From IMG/VR virus record IMGVR_UViG_3300017735_000052, positions 1-32,898 of that record: a stretch of DNA of 32,898 bases; one strand, given 5' to 3'. Made by a program: the position numbers and the translations under genes. Source of the DNA: a virus. Within the stretch, counting starts at the first letter, position 1; every line of letters starts with the position of its first letter. This document shows, in pieces, positions 13,421 through 20,773 of this stretch. Below the pieces are notes generated by a model. It worked only from the letters and a program-made list of their open reading frames with translations, was not told the origin of the DNA and did not search any database.

Positions 13421-13918
13421 ATGAATCATACTAAATTATTTGAACAATTCATTAATGAGAATATTAAGAACATGACTATTGGCACACCTGCTACAAATTC
13501 ATACCAGGAAGAAAGCGTTGCATTTGAATTATGGGCTTTAAAAGAAGGTCTTAAAAACACATACGGTAAAGATTTTTCTAAAGGTAAACAAACAGATCCA
13601 AGTAGCGCAAAAGGAAAATTAGCAATATATGCGGTAACTGAAGAAAAAGAAAATCCATATACAAAAAACGATCTTCTTAGAACAATTCCAGCAAATACAA
13701 TAATTGCAGTATGCGACGGTAAAAAGCCGTTATATTTTAATAGAGAACCGATGTTCGGACCTCCATATGAAGGTGTAATTACTTTAACGCCAGAACAAAG
13801 AACTAATCACCCTAATAACAATTTTGGTTATCACGACCATGAGTCTGGAAAGTATTCTTCAGGTATTAAGAACCTTAAAAGAATTATAGAATTAGCAGAC
13901 GTTGCATATACTTTTTAA
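13421..13918 (+). CDS. Capsid-targeted-type protein (165 aa)
   Basis: MNHTKLFEQFINENIKNM carries the leader K-L-F-E-Q-F-I-N-E at residues 5-13, the copy closest to T4 K-T-Y-Q-E-F-I-A-E. Cleavage after Glu13 is predicted by analogy. Residues 66-165 are a domain shared with the partial protein at 1-1467: AIYAVTEEKENP, PANTIIAVCDGKKPLYF and a terminal LKRIIELADVAYTF. The domain has no recognised function. The gene has its own late-type promoter at 13396 and terminator at 13938, so it forms a single-gene late unit between a metabolic operon and replication genes. Confidence 0.85.
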   Translation: MNHTKLFEQFINENIKNMTIGTPATNSYQEESVAFELWALKEGLKNTYGKDFSKGKQTDPSSAKGKLAIYAVTEEKENPYTKNDLLRTIPANTIIAVCDGKKPLYFNREPMFGPPYEGVITLTPEQRTNHPNNNFGYHDHESGKYSSGIKNLKRIIELADVAYTF

Positions 13919-13937
13919 AATAAATTAAACTAATTAG

Positions 13938-13966
13938 AAGGGAACCTTAAACAGTTCCCTTTTTTT
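13938..13966 (+). terminator. Intrinsic terminator after the 13421 gene
   Basis: Stem AAGGGAAC/GTTCCCTT (13938-13945 with 13954-13961), an 8-nt loop and a seven-T tract. Confidence 0.9.
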
Positions 13967-13980
13967 ATCTATAAAAATAG

Positions 13981-14388
13981 ATGGAAAATTCAACACCAAA
14001 ACCAGATCATATTGTATTTAATGAGGAAACTGGAGAATACGATGCTAACACAAAAGCATATCCAACAACAGCAAGCGCTCCCTCATTTTCACCAGTTATT
14101 TTTGATAATCATGAAAGCGTTAAAGCTTCTAAATATTTTCAAGCAAAATTTAACGAAATCAAAAATGAGTATTTTGAACTTATTAATCATTGGGAGAATA
14201 CTAAAAGGGTTTATGATGCAGATTGTAATTTTAAACCAATAACTGGAGAAATATATCACCTTTACACAAAAGATACTGGAGACTTTTTAAGCATTATAGA
14301 ACCTTCTCAATGGAATCAAAAATATGTTGGAAGTTTTAAATTAACAACTGATGGAAAATGGGAGTCCGTAAAGGAAACAAACGATTAG
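13981..14388 (+). CDS. DUF2452 family protein
   Basis: PKPDHIVFNEETGEYD at the start, VYDADCNFKPITGEIYHLY (about residues 77-95) and GDFLSIIEPSQWNQKYVGSF (about 99-118) followed by GKWE match DUF2452. From memory, that family is common in Bacteroidetes chromosomes (pattern F.P..G..YHLY.....LS.I.P..W). The function of the family is unknown. At 135 aa it is near the usual family length. Its ATG follows the terminator closely (15 nt), with no clear promoter in between, so it may rely on read-through. It supports a Bacteroidetes host. Confidence 0.8.
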   Translation: MENSTPKPDHIVFNEETGEYDANTKAYPTTASAPSFSPVIFDNHESVKASKYFQAKFNEIKNEYFELINHWENTKRVYDADCNFKPITGEIYHLYTKDTGDFLSIIEPSQWNQKYVGSFKLTTDGKWESVKETND

Positions 14389-14392
14389 AACC

Positions 14393-14400
14393 CTATATAA
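14393..14400 (+). promoter_or_regulatory. Weak late-type motif CTATATAA
   Basis: CTATATAACTATTAAATAAAATAAATTATG lies before the dUTPase gene, with only 19 nt between motif and ATG against 25-30 at the better sites. It differs in the first base. It may be chance in AT-rich DNA. Confidence 0.25.
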
Positions 14401-14419
14401 CTATTAAATAAAATAAATT

Positions 14420-14887
14420 ATGGCAAACATTGATAACGAATGTAAAGATTTAGAAGTAAAAGACTTTTACGAAGAATCAACAACTCACTTAGCAGACATC
14501 ATGGAAAACCAAAAGAAAATGCAAGAGCAGACTTATGGTTTTAACTTTGAAGATATGACAATTAGAGAAATCATGGACTTTTGGCATTGCAATACACATG
14601 CTGTTGTAGATGAAATTCACGAAATGACAGATGCTCTTGGTGGTATCAAAGATGGTTCTGGAAATGCAGTATGGAAATATTGGAAAAAAGACTTTCCAAA
14701 ATATGAGAAGTTAAAGATTTCTGATATGACTGAAGATGATAAAAAAGAATTGTATATGGAATGGGTAGACATTCTACACTTCTTTATTAATTATGCAGCC
14801 TCTATTGGACTCGACGCAAAGACAGCATACAATTATTACTTTGCAAAAGCAGAAGAGAACGTAAATAGACAAAAAAGAGGATATTAG
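14420..14887 (+). CDS. Dimeric all-alpha dUTPase (T4 gp56-like)
   Basis: The 155-aa helical protein shows the MazG/dUTPase-2 pattern: VVDEIHEMTDALGGIKDGSG (helix with E-x-x-E and the ALGGIK loop), WKYWKKDF, then EWVDILHFFINYAASIGLDA (the ExxDxxHF metal-binding helix) and a YNYYFAKAEENVNRQKRGY tail. These are the signatures of dimeric dUTP (and dCTP) pyrophosphatases, which hydrolyse dUTP to dUMP and pyrophosphate with Mg. The role here is to keep uracil out of phage DNA and feed thymidylate synthesis. If the phage replaces dC, it could also cut dCTP, as T4 gp56 does. Immediately upstream of the polymerase N-half. Confidence 0.85.
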   Translation: MANIDNECKDLEVKDFYEESTTHLADIMENQKKMQEQTYGFNFEDMTIREIMDFWHCNTHAVVDEIHEMTDALGGIKDGSGNAVWKYWKKDFPKYEKLKISDMTEDDKKELYMEWVDILHFFINYAASIGLDAKTAYNYYFAKAEENVNRQKRGY

Positions 14888-14926
14888 TAGGTAGCTCCAT
14901 GTAACCGGGCAAGCAAAATTAAATAT

Positions 14927-16333
14927 ATGATATTAGACATTGAACAAAAAGAAAACGAAGTAATTATCAGCTACTATGATAAAGAAGGTAAGGTCGCCTT
15001 TAAAAGATACCCAATAGACAAATTTGAAAATTGGGTGGTAACACATGAAAAAGACAAACACAAAGACAAACAATTGACAAATTGGGATGGCAGACCTATT
15101 AAAAAGATTACTTCAAAAAGAGGGTTCAATAAATTTAGTTTAGTATATTTCATAGAAAGCTTGCCCAAAAAGGACCAAGAAGAACTTCTAGAAGCAAATA
15201 GCCCTAGAACCTATTTCGTAGATATTGAAACTGAAATAGTAGATGGCTTCCCAAAAGCAGAAGATGCTAAAACAAGAATACTTAATTTCTCTATCATTAC
15301 ACCAGAAAAGAAAGCAATTGTACTCGGAATAAAAGACCTTGATATGAAAGGTATTCAAGAAGATACTAATGATTATTTTAAGTCATTAGATTCTGATTGG
15401 TCAATATCTTATTATAAGTTCGATAATGAGTACGACATGGTATATAATTTCATCCATAAATTTATGCCTAAGTTTCCAATGATGTCAGGATGGAACTTTA
15501 TTAATTATGACTGGAAATACATAGTCAACAGATGTAAAAGACTTCAAATTGATATTAGTGAAATGTCAGTTACTGGTAAAGTAGACCGAGTAGATGGTAG
15601 ACCACTCCACATGGGAATTCTTGATTACATGCAGTTATATGATAAGTATGATAAGTCTGTAAAAGTTAGAGAATCAAATGCTCTTGATTTCGTTTCAGGT
15701 CAGATTGTGGGTCTTAAAAAGATTAAATACAATGGTGGCTTACAGGAACTTTACGAAAATGATTATAGAAAATATGTATACTATAACATAGTCGATTCAA
15801 TCTTGGTATATTATATAGACCAGAAAATAAAGTCAATGGATGTTCTTTTAACATTGGCAAATATTACAAAAATGCCCTTATATAAAGCAGCAAGTCCAGT
15901 TGCAATGACTGAAGCACTGATGGCTAGAAAATTAATGGATCAAAATAAGAGAATTGGAACAGAAAGAAAAGAAGATGTTCTTAAAGAAGGTAAATATGCA
16001 GGAGCATTTGTTAAAGAGCCAATTTCAGGTTTCTATTCTGGTGTAAGTGCATTTGACTTTGCATCTCTGTATCCTTCAATTATGCGACAATTTAATATTT
16101 CACCAGATTCATATATTGAGCAGATTCCAAAAGAGCAAGTATCAGAACGTAGAAAAGATAAAAACGTAATTGTTTGTGAAAATGGAGTAGTTTATAAAAA
16201 TGAACCGTCTGTATTGAAACAGATACAGAGTGACTTATATAGTCAAAGAAAGGAATATAAGGCTAAAGCTTATGAATATTTTGAGAAGGCGGCAGCAGTT
16301 CAAAAAAAAATTAATTTAAAAAAGAACCCATAA
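14927..16333 (+). CDS. 43: DNA polymerase B, N-terminal half (exonuclease and palm motif A)
   Basis: This is the first half of a T4 gp43-type family B polymerase, 468 aa. The 3'-5' exonuclease motifs are visible: YFVDIETEI (D99, E101), GWNFINYDWKYI (D195) and YYNIVDSILVYYI (D290). The first polymerase motif, SAFDFASLYPSIMRQFNISP (about 374-393, D377), is intact. The protein then enters the fingers (DLYSQRKEYKAKAYEYFEKAAAVQKKINLKKNP) and stops. The motifs B and C needed for catalysis are in a separate gene at 21518, about 5.2 kb downstream. No intein residues (terminal HN, +1 Cys/Ser/Thr) are seen, so the halves are expected to assemble without splicing. The stop is followed by the odd intergenic region 16334-16480. 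Confidence 0.92.
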   Translation: MILDIEQKENEVIISYYDKEGKVAFKRYPIDKFENWVVTHEKDKHKDKQLTNWDGRPIKKITSKRGFNKFSLVYFIESLPKKDQEELLEANSPRTYFVDIETEIVDGFPKAEDAKTRILNFSIITPEKKAIVLGIKDLDMKGIQEDTNDYFKSLDSDWSISYYKFDNEYDMVYNFIHKFMPKFPMMSGWNFINYDWKYIVNRCKRLQIDISEMSVTGKVDRVDGRPLHMGILDYMQLYDKYDKSVKVRESNALDFVSGQIVGLKKIKYNGGLQELYENDYRKYVYYNIVDSILVYYIDQKIKSMDVLLTLANITKMPLYKAASPVAMTEALMARKLMDQNKRIGTERKEDVLKEGKYAGAFVKEPISGFYSGVSAFDFASLYPSIMRQFNISPDSYIEQIPKEQVSERRKDKNVIVCENGVVYKNEPSVLKQIQSDLYSQRKEYKAKAYEYFEKAAAVQKKINLKKNP

Positions 16334-16348
16334 TTAATTTGATGTGTG

Positions 16349-16356
16349 ATATATAA
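16349..16356 (+). promoter_or_regulatory. Late-promoter-like ATATATAA at the polymerase break site
   Basis: GATATATAAC lies 16 nt after the stop of the polymerase N-half and only 27 nt before a terminator, so a transcript from here would be very short unless it reads through to nrdB at 16481. It may be the remnant of a lost gene. Confidence 0.4.
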
Positions 16357-16382
16357 CTCATCTAACAAACAAACTTACAATC

Positions 16383-16404
16383 AAAGGTCTATCGACCTTT
16401 TTTT
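16383..16404 (+). terminator. Intrinsic terminator 1 before nrdB
   Basis: Perfect 7-bp stem AAAGGTC/GACCTTT (16383-16389 with 16394-16400), TATC loop and seven T residues. Confidence 0.9.
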
Positions 16405-16414
16405 GGACAAATAA

Positions 16415-16452
16415 GGCAATATATGCTATTAATACGCTATTGTCTTTTTTTT
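16415..16452 (+). terminator. Intrinsic terminator 2 before nrdB
   Basis: Stem GGCAATA/TATTGTC (16415-16421 with 16438-16444, one G-U) with a 16-nt loop, followed by eight T residues. It lies 11 nt after terminator 1, so the two form a tandem terminator. Confidence 0.7.
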
Positions 16453-16480
16453 AGAAATTAACTAAAATTATTTTAAAAAT

Positions 16481-17479
16481 ATGAACTTATTTAAAGAAAG
16501 AATAGAATATAAACCATTTGAATATCCTGAATACTATAATGAAGGCTGGTTACCCCAGGCTCAAGCATTTTGGTTACATACTGAAATTCCAATGCAGAGT
16601 GATGTTAAAGATTGGAAAGAGAATTTAACTGCAGCTGAAAGAAATTTAGTTGGTAATATTCTTTTAGGTTTTGCACAGACTGAATGTGCAGTATCTGATT
16701 ATTGGACTACAATGGTCACGCATTGGTTTCCAAAACATGAGATAAAACAAATGGCAATGATATTTGGTAGTCAAGAAACTATTCATGCTACTGCATATTC
16801 TTATTTAAACGAAACATTAGGACTAGATAATTTTGCTGCATTTCTACACGAACCTACAATTGCTAAAAAGTTTGAACACCTTTCAAGCGTAGATGCTAAT
16901 TGGAGCCATGAAGATATTGCTACAAATGAAACTGCAAGGAATCAAGTAGCAAGAAGTTTGGCAATATTCTCAGCTTTTGCAGAAGGAGTATCTCTTTATA
17001 GTTCATTTGCAGTTTTATATAGTTTTCAAATGAGAAACTTATTAAAAGGAATTGGACAACAAATGAAGTGGTCAGTTAGAGATGAGTCTCTTCACTCTAA
17101 AATGGGTTGTAGATTATTTAATCACATGTGTGAAGAATACCCTGATTTAAGATCTGAGAATAAAGAGCATGTAATAGAAGCTGCTAAATTAATGGTAGAA
17201 ATGGAATTGGACTTTATTGATAAAATGTTTGAGTTAGGAGATTTAGAAAATCTTAAAAAAGAAGACTTAAAAAACTTTATTAAAAGAAGAGCAAACGAAA
17301 AATTAGCAGAGATTGGATATGAAACAGTATTTGAATTTGATGCAATTAGTGCAAAAGAACTAGATTGGTTCTATCATTTAACAGGAGGAGTAGAACATGC
17401 AGATTTCTTTGCAATTAGACCAACTGCTTATTCTAAAGCAGGTGAAGATGAGGTATGGGATGAAGAGGATTTATTCTAA
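16481..17479 (+). CDS. nrdB: Ribonucleotide reductase class I, beta subunit
   Basis: NrdB holds the di-iron/tyrosyl-radical cofactor that starts reduction of ribonucleotides in NrdA. Candidate ligands are E68 (FAQTECAVSDYW), E99 and H102 (SQETIHATAYSYL), E168 (FAEGVSLYSSF) and E202/H205 (RDESLHSKMG), with Y106 in the E-x-x-H-x-x-x-Y position of the radical tyrosine. The first ligand is Glu, where E. coli NrdB has Asp84. The C-terminus ends in acidic DEVWDEEDLF, the usual type of tail for docking to NrdA. At 332 aa it is a normal, compact beta chain. nrdA follows 23 nt later. The gene lies between the two polymerase halves. Confidence 0.95.
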   Translation: MNLFKERIEYKPFEYPEYYNEGWLPQAQAFWLHTEIPMQSDVKDWKENLTAAERNLVGNILLGFAQTECAVSDYWTTMVTHWFPKHEIKQMAMIFGSQETIHATAYSYLNETLGLDNFAAFLHEPTIAKKFEHLSSVDANWSHEDIATNETARNQVARSLAIFSAFAEGVSLYSSFAVLYSFQMRNLLKGIGQQMKWSVRDESLHSKMGCRLFNHMCEEYPDLRSENKEHVIEAAKLMVEMELDFIDKMFELGDLENLKKEDLKNFIKRRANEKLAEIGYETVFEFDAISAKELDWFYHLTGGVEHADFFAIRPTAYSKAGEDEVWDEEDLF

Positions 17480-17502
17480 TAAATAAACTATAATTTAATA
17501 AA

Positions 17503-19389
17503 ATGCAAAAACAAAAAGAATCTTTTAAAAAAGAACTAGATAAAAAAACTGAATTAATATCTAGACAGACTAAAACCGATATTATAGTTTCTCAATTAGG
17601 TTGGGAAAAAGGAGTCGATTATCCTGTATGGGGACATACTGAAATCTATGTCAAGACCATATCAAATGGATATTTATTAGAAGGTGAAACCCCGAAAGAT
17701 GCGTATTGGAGAGTATCTACCACAATTGCAAGAAGACTTAAAAAACCTGAAATGGCTAGTAAGTTTTTTGATTATATTTGGAAAGGCTGGTTAAATTTAG
17801 CCTCTCCTGTTTTGTCAAATACTGGAACAGAAAGAGGACTTCCTATTTCATGTTTTGGAATTGATGTTGCTGATTCAATCCATGATATTGGTAAAAAGAA
17901 CTTAGAAATGATGCTACTTGCCAAAAATGGAGGTGGAGTAGGAATTGGAGTAAATCAAATAAGACCAGCAGGCGCAGATATTACAGATAACGGTACTTCA
18001 GATGGTGTAGTTCCATTTTGTAAAATATACGATTCTACAATTCTTGCTACAAATCAAGGAGCAGTAAGAAGAGGAGCAGCATCTGTAAATATAGACATTG
18101 AACATAAAGATTTTTGGGATTGGTTAGAAATTAGAGAACCAAAGGGAGATGTAAATAGACAATGCCTTAATGTTCAACAATGCGTTGTAATTCCCGATGA
18201 CTTTATGGATAAAGTAGACAATGGTGATAAAGAATCTAGAAAAAGATATGCTGCTGTAGTTAAAAAACGTAAAGCAACTGGTCAGCCTTTTATGATGTAT
18301 AAAGGAAATATTAACAGAGCAAACCCAGAGGCTTATGTTAAAAATGGCCTTAAAGTTTATATGACTAACATTTGTAGCGAAATCGCATTGCATACTGATG
18401 AAAATCACAGTTTTGTATGTTGTTTAAGTTCTTTGAATTTAGCAAAATATGATGAGTGGAAACACACAGACGTTATTCAAACTGCAACTTGGTTTCTTGA
18501 TGGAGTTTTAGAAGAATTTATACAAAAGTCAAAATTTAGACAAGGATTTGAAAACGCAATTCGTTCTGCTGAAAAAGGTAGAGCATTGGGTCTTGGAGTT
18601 CTTGGATGGCATACATATTTACAAGAAAGAGGAATTCCATTCGAAGGGTTAGCAGCTCAATTTGAAACCCGAAAAATATTTAGTCAAATACAAATTGAAA
18701 GCGAAACAGCAAGTAGACAATTAGCAGAAGAATTTGGCGAACCTCTTTGGTGTGCTGGAACTGGAATGAGAAATACTCATTTAAGAGCTGTGGCACCAAC
18801 TGTAACCAATTCAAAACTTAGTGGAAATGTAAGTCCAGGAATAGAACCATGGGCCGCTAATGTATTTACAGAACAGACTGCAAAAGGAACCTTTATTAGA
18901 AAAAATCAGTCTCTTGTTAAATTCTTACAAAAGATAGGACATGATACTTCTCAAGTTTGGTCTAAAATTCTAGAAGACCATGGAAGTATTCAAGATGTTG
19001 GTGTATTAGATAATTATATGATGACATCTGGAGTTCATGTAGATTCTGAAAATTTTGAAGTATTAACATTAAAGCAATATAATTCTTTGTCAGATAACAT
19101 CAAAAAGGATATGTTCGTTTCACCTAAGGAAGTATTTAAAACCTTTAAAGAAATCAATCAGTTGGAATTAGTAAGACAGGCAGGAGTTAGACAGCAATAT
19201 ATCGATCAGTCAGTTAGTCTTAATTTGGCATTTCCAAATACAGCATCTCCTAAATTTATTAATAAAGTACATTTAGAAGCATACAAGCAGGGAATCAAGA
19301 CTCTTTATTATATGAGAACCGAATCAGTATTAAGAGGAGATATCGCGGCATCAGCAACTGATGAAGCTTGTTTAAGCTGCGACGGATAA
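17503..19389 (+). CDS. nrdA: Ribonucleotide reductase class I, alpha subunit, no ATP-cone
   Basis: NrdA reduces ribonucleoside diphosphates. Visible are LASPVLSNTG with SCFG (C117 of the redox pair), the active-site TNICSEI (N289, C291, E293), FVCCLSSLNL (C306/C307, partner cysteine), the radical-path TLYYMRTES (two tyrosines) and the C-terminal EACLSCDG (C623, C626, re-reduced by thioredoxin/glutaredoxin). The chain is 628 aa against about 750-800 for full NrdA, and begins directly with the ten-stranded barrel region. The N-terminal ATP-cone that lets dATP shut off the enzyme is absent. The phage enzyme may therefore not be inhibited by dATP. It ends before a hairpin-rich region and terminator. 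Confidence 0.95.
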   Translation: MQKQKESFKKELDKKTELISRQTKTDIIVSQLGWEKGVDYPVWGHTEIYVKTISNGYLLEGETPKDAYWRVSTTIARRLKKPEMASKFFDYIWKGWLNLASPVLSNTGTERGLPISCFGIDVADSIHDIGKKNLEMMLLAKNGGGVGIGVNQIRPAGADITDNGTSDGVVPFCKIYDSTILATNQGAVRRGAASVNIDIEHKDFWDWLEIREPKGDVNRQCLNVQQCVVIPDDFMDKVDNGDKESRKRYAAVVKKRKATGQPFMMYKGNINRANPEAYVKNGLKVYMTNICSEIALHTDENHSFVCCLSSLNLAKYDEWKHTDVIQTATWFLDGVLEEFIQKSKFRQGFENAIRSAEKGRALGLGVLGWHTYLQERGIPFEGLAAQFETRKIFSQIQIESETASRQLAEEFGEPLWCAGTGMRNTHLRAVAPTVTNSKLSGNVSPGIEPWAANVFTEQTAKGTFIRKNQSLVKFLQKIGHDTSQVWSKILEDHGSIQDVGVLDNYMMTSGVHVDSENFEVLTLKQYNSLSDNIKKDMFVSPKEVFKTFKEINQLELVRQAGVRQQYIDQSVSLNLAFPNTASPKFINKVHLEAYKQGIKTLYYMRTESVLRGDIAASATDEACLSCDG

Positions 19390-19394
19390 AATAT

Positions 19395-19473
19395 GCGACT
19401 CTTTGGAGTCGCCATTAGGACCGTTATAGTTACGGAACAAAAGGGAAGAGTATCGCTACGCTTCCCTTTTTTT
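19395..19473 (+). terminator. Three-hairpin region ending in a terminator after nrdA
   Basis: Hairpin 1 is perfect: GCGACTC-TTTG-GAGTCGC (19395-19412). Hairpin 2 is CCGT/ACGG (19421-19435). Hairpin 3 is AAGGGAAG/CTTCCCTT (19441-19448 with 19461-19468), extended by A-T pairs and followed by a T-tract, a strong terminator. The first two hairpins are more than a simple terminator needs and may be a 3'-UTR-derived small RNA or a stability element. Confidence 0.8.
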
Positions 19474-19478
19474 GATAG

Positions 19479-19486
19479 ATATATAA
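19479..19486 (+). promoter_or_regulatory. Late-promoter-like ATATATAA
   Basis: GATATATAAAC sits directly after the nrdA terminator and 25 nt before the ATG of the capsid-targeted-type gene at 19512. One of the clearest copies of the motif. Confidence 0.6.
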
Positions 19487-19511
19487 ACCATATTAAAAAA
19501 AATAAAATACA

Positions 19512-20714
19512 ATGATACTTAACTACGGAGAATTCTTAAACGAAAAAGAATGGGCAGTTACAGATGCTAAAATTCTTAAAACAAGAAGGACTTTTTATGC
19601 TGAAGCATTTACTCAATTTTTAAATGAAGATGAGTTGACAGAGGCTAACAATTTAATAAATGAAGGACTTTTTGATGAGTTTGGTTTTAGCAAAATAGAA
19701 AGACTAAATGAAAACGAACTTTATGAAAGTCTTATATTAGAATGGAATCTTTTACAAAAATTAAAAGATAAAGCTAAGGATGCTGTTGAAGTTGTAAAAG
19801 ACAAGGGTAAAAAAGCCCTTTCAAAAATACAACAAGGGGTAGTTGCTATAGGCGGTAAAATCGCAGGTCTTATTAAGAAAATAGTAGAGAGTATAAAAAG
19901 TGTTGCTAAAAAAGCAATAGAGGGCGCAAAAAAAGTCGCAGAAGCCGCCAAAAAGAAAATGACTGAAGCGTTTACTAAAGAACTTAATACTTTTAAAAGT
20001 GAAAATGAAAAGGTAAAATCAGAAAAAATAAAATCTATCACAAAAGATACTGCCAATGCTAAAAAAGTTGGTGGCCATGTTATAAAATGGTGTACTGGTG
20101 ATTTAGCAAAAGAAACAGCAACTGCAATCACTAAAGGTGCTAAAGAAGAGGTACCTGGTACTAAACCTATGAAAGAAAGTTTTAGTTATAGAAGTTTTGA
20201 ATTAATGATGGAAAATTCATTATATTTAAGCTGTACAGAAGCTATGAAATCTGGAGAGCTGAAATTATCAGAAGTAGAAGAACAGCTTAATATGCTAAAA
20301 GAAGGAGGAGGCCAAACGGCTCACAAACTTCCATTTATTTCAACAATAACAAAATTTATTAACAAATTCCCACCTTTCAGCATTTTAAAAATGTATAAAG
20401 AAAAAAGTGCTGAAGTAGCAGGAGGCATGATGGCTGTATTTTCAGACAAGGCAACAAAGGTAATGGGAGCTCCAGGACCTTTTAAATTTATGGCGATAGC
20501 TGCTTTTATAGGAATAGCATTTGAGCTAGCAATAAAAGATGCGGTGAAAACGTTAACCGCAAGTTTGCTTTTTCCACCCGCTGCACCCTTTATAACAATG
20601 GCATTTAACTTTGCCTATGTTTTAGTAGCTGTTGCCGCATTAGAAGTAGTGGTAGGAACGGTAATGGACCGTAGAGATGACGCAAAGGACAAAGAAGAAC
20701 CTAAAGAAGCATAA
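19512..20714 (+). CDS. Capsid-targeted-type protein with basic amphipathic helix and membrane-like C-terminus
   Basis: MILNYGEFLNEKEWAV has the leader at residues 5-11. Further candidate prohead-protease sites (hydrophobic-N-E) follow at FTQFLNE (E39), NLINE (E51) and RLNE (E67). Residues about 82-160 form a Lys/Ala-rich amphipathic helix (KDKAKDAVEVVKDKGKKALSK, KKAIEGAKKVAEAAKKK) like histone-H1 or LEA-type repeats. The C-terminal about 70 residues contain hydrophobic stretches (FMAIAAFIGIAFELAI; FITMAFNFAYVLVAVAALEVVVG) that could cross a membrane. No enzyme domain is seen. With its own late-type promoter, it looks like a packaged protein that binds DNA in the head or enters the host membrane on ejection. 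The role is inferred. Confidence 0.85.
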   Translation: MILNYGEFLNEKEWAVTDAKILKTRRTFYAEAFTQFLNEDELTEANNLINEGLFDEFGFSKIERLNENELYESLILEWNLLQKLKDKAKDAVEVVKDKGKKALSKIQQGVVAIGGKIAGLIKKIVESIKSVAKKAIEGAKKVAEAAKKKMTEAFTKELNTFKSENEKVKSEKIKSITKDTANAKKVGGHVIKWCTGDLAKETATAITKGAKEEVPGTKPMKESFSYRSFELMMENSLYLSCTEAMKSGELKLSEVEEQLNMLKEGGGQTAHKLPFISTITKFINKFPPFSILKMYKEKSAEVAGGMMAVFSDKATKVMGAPGPFKFMAIAAFIGIAFELAIKDAVKTLTASLLFPPAAPFITMAFNFAYVLVAVAALEVVVGTVMDRRDDAKDKEEPKEA

Positions 20715-20720
20715 CTATTT

Positions 20721-20750
20721 TTGAAACAAAACACTAATTTATGATATAAT
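20721..20750 (+). promoter_or_regulatory. Putative promoter TTGAAA-N18-TATAAT
   Basis: TTGAAA (20721-20726) and TATAAT (20745-20750) are separated by 18 nt, upstream of the sliding clamp. It shares TTTGAAACAAAA and its spacing with 9913-9942. It would drive the clamp, the polymerase C-half and the recombination genes. This is the best match to a sigma70-type promoter in the window. Confidence 0.55.
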
Positions 20751-20773
20751 TAACAAATAAAAATTATATCGAA

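Noticed and set aside
19393-19514. Plus-strand frame starting MRLFGVAIRT after nrdA
   Set aside because: It reads through three hairpins, a strong terminator and a late-type promoter into the next gene start, lacks the usual A-rich leader, and has no protein-like pattern.
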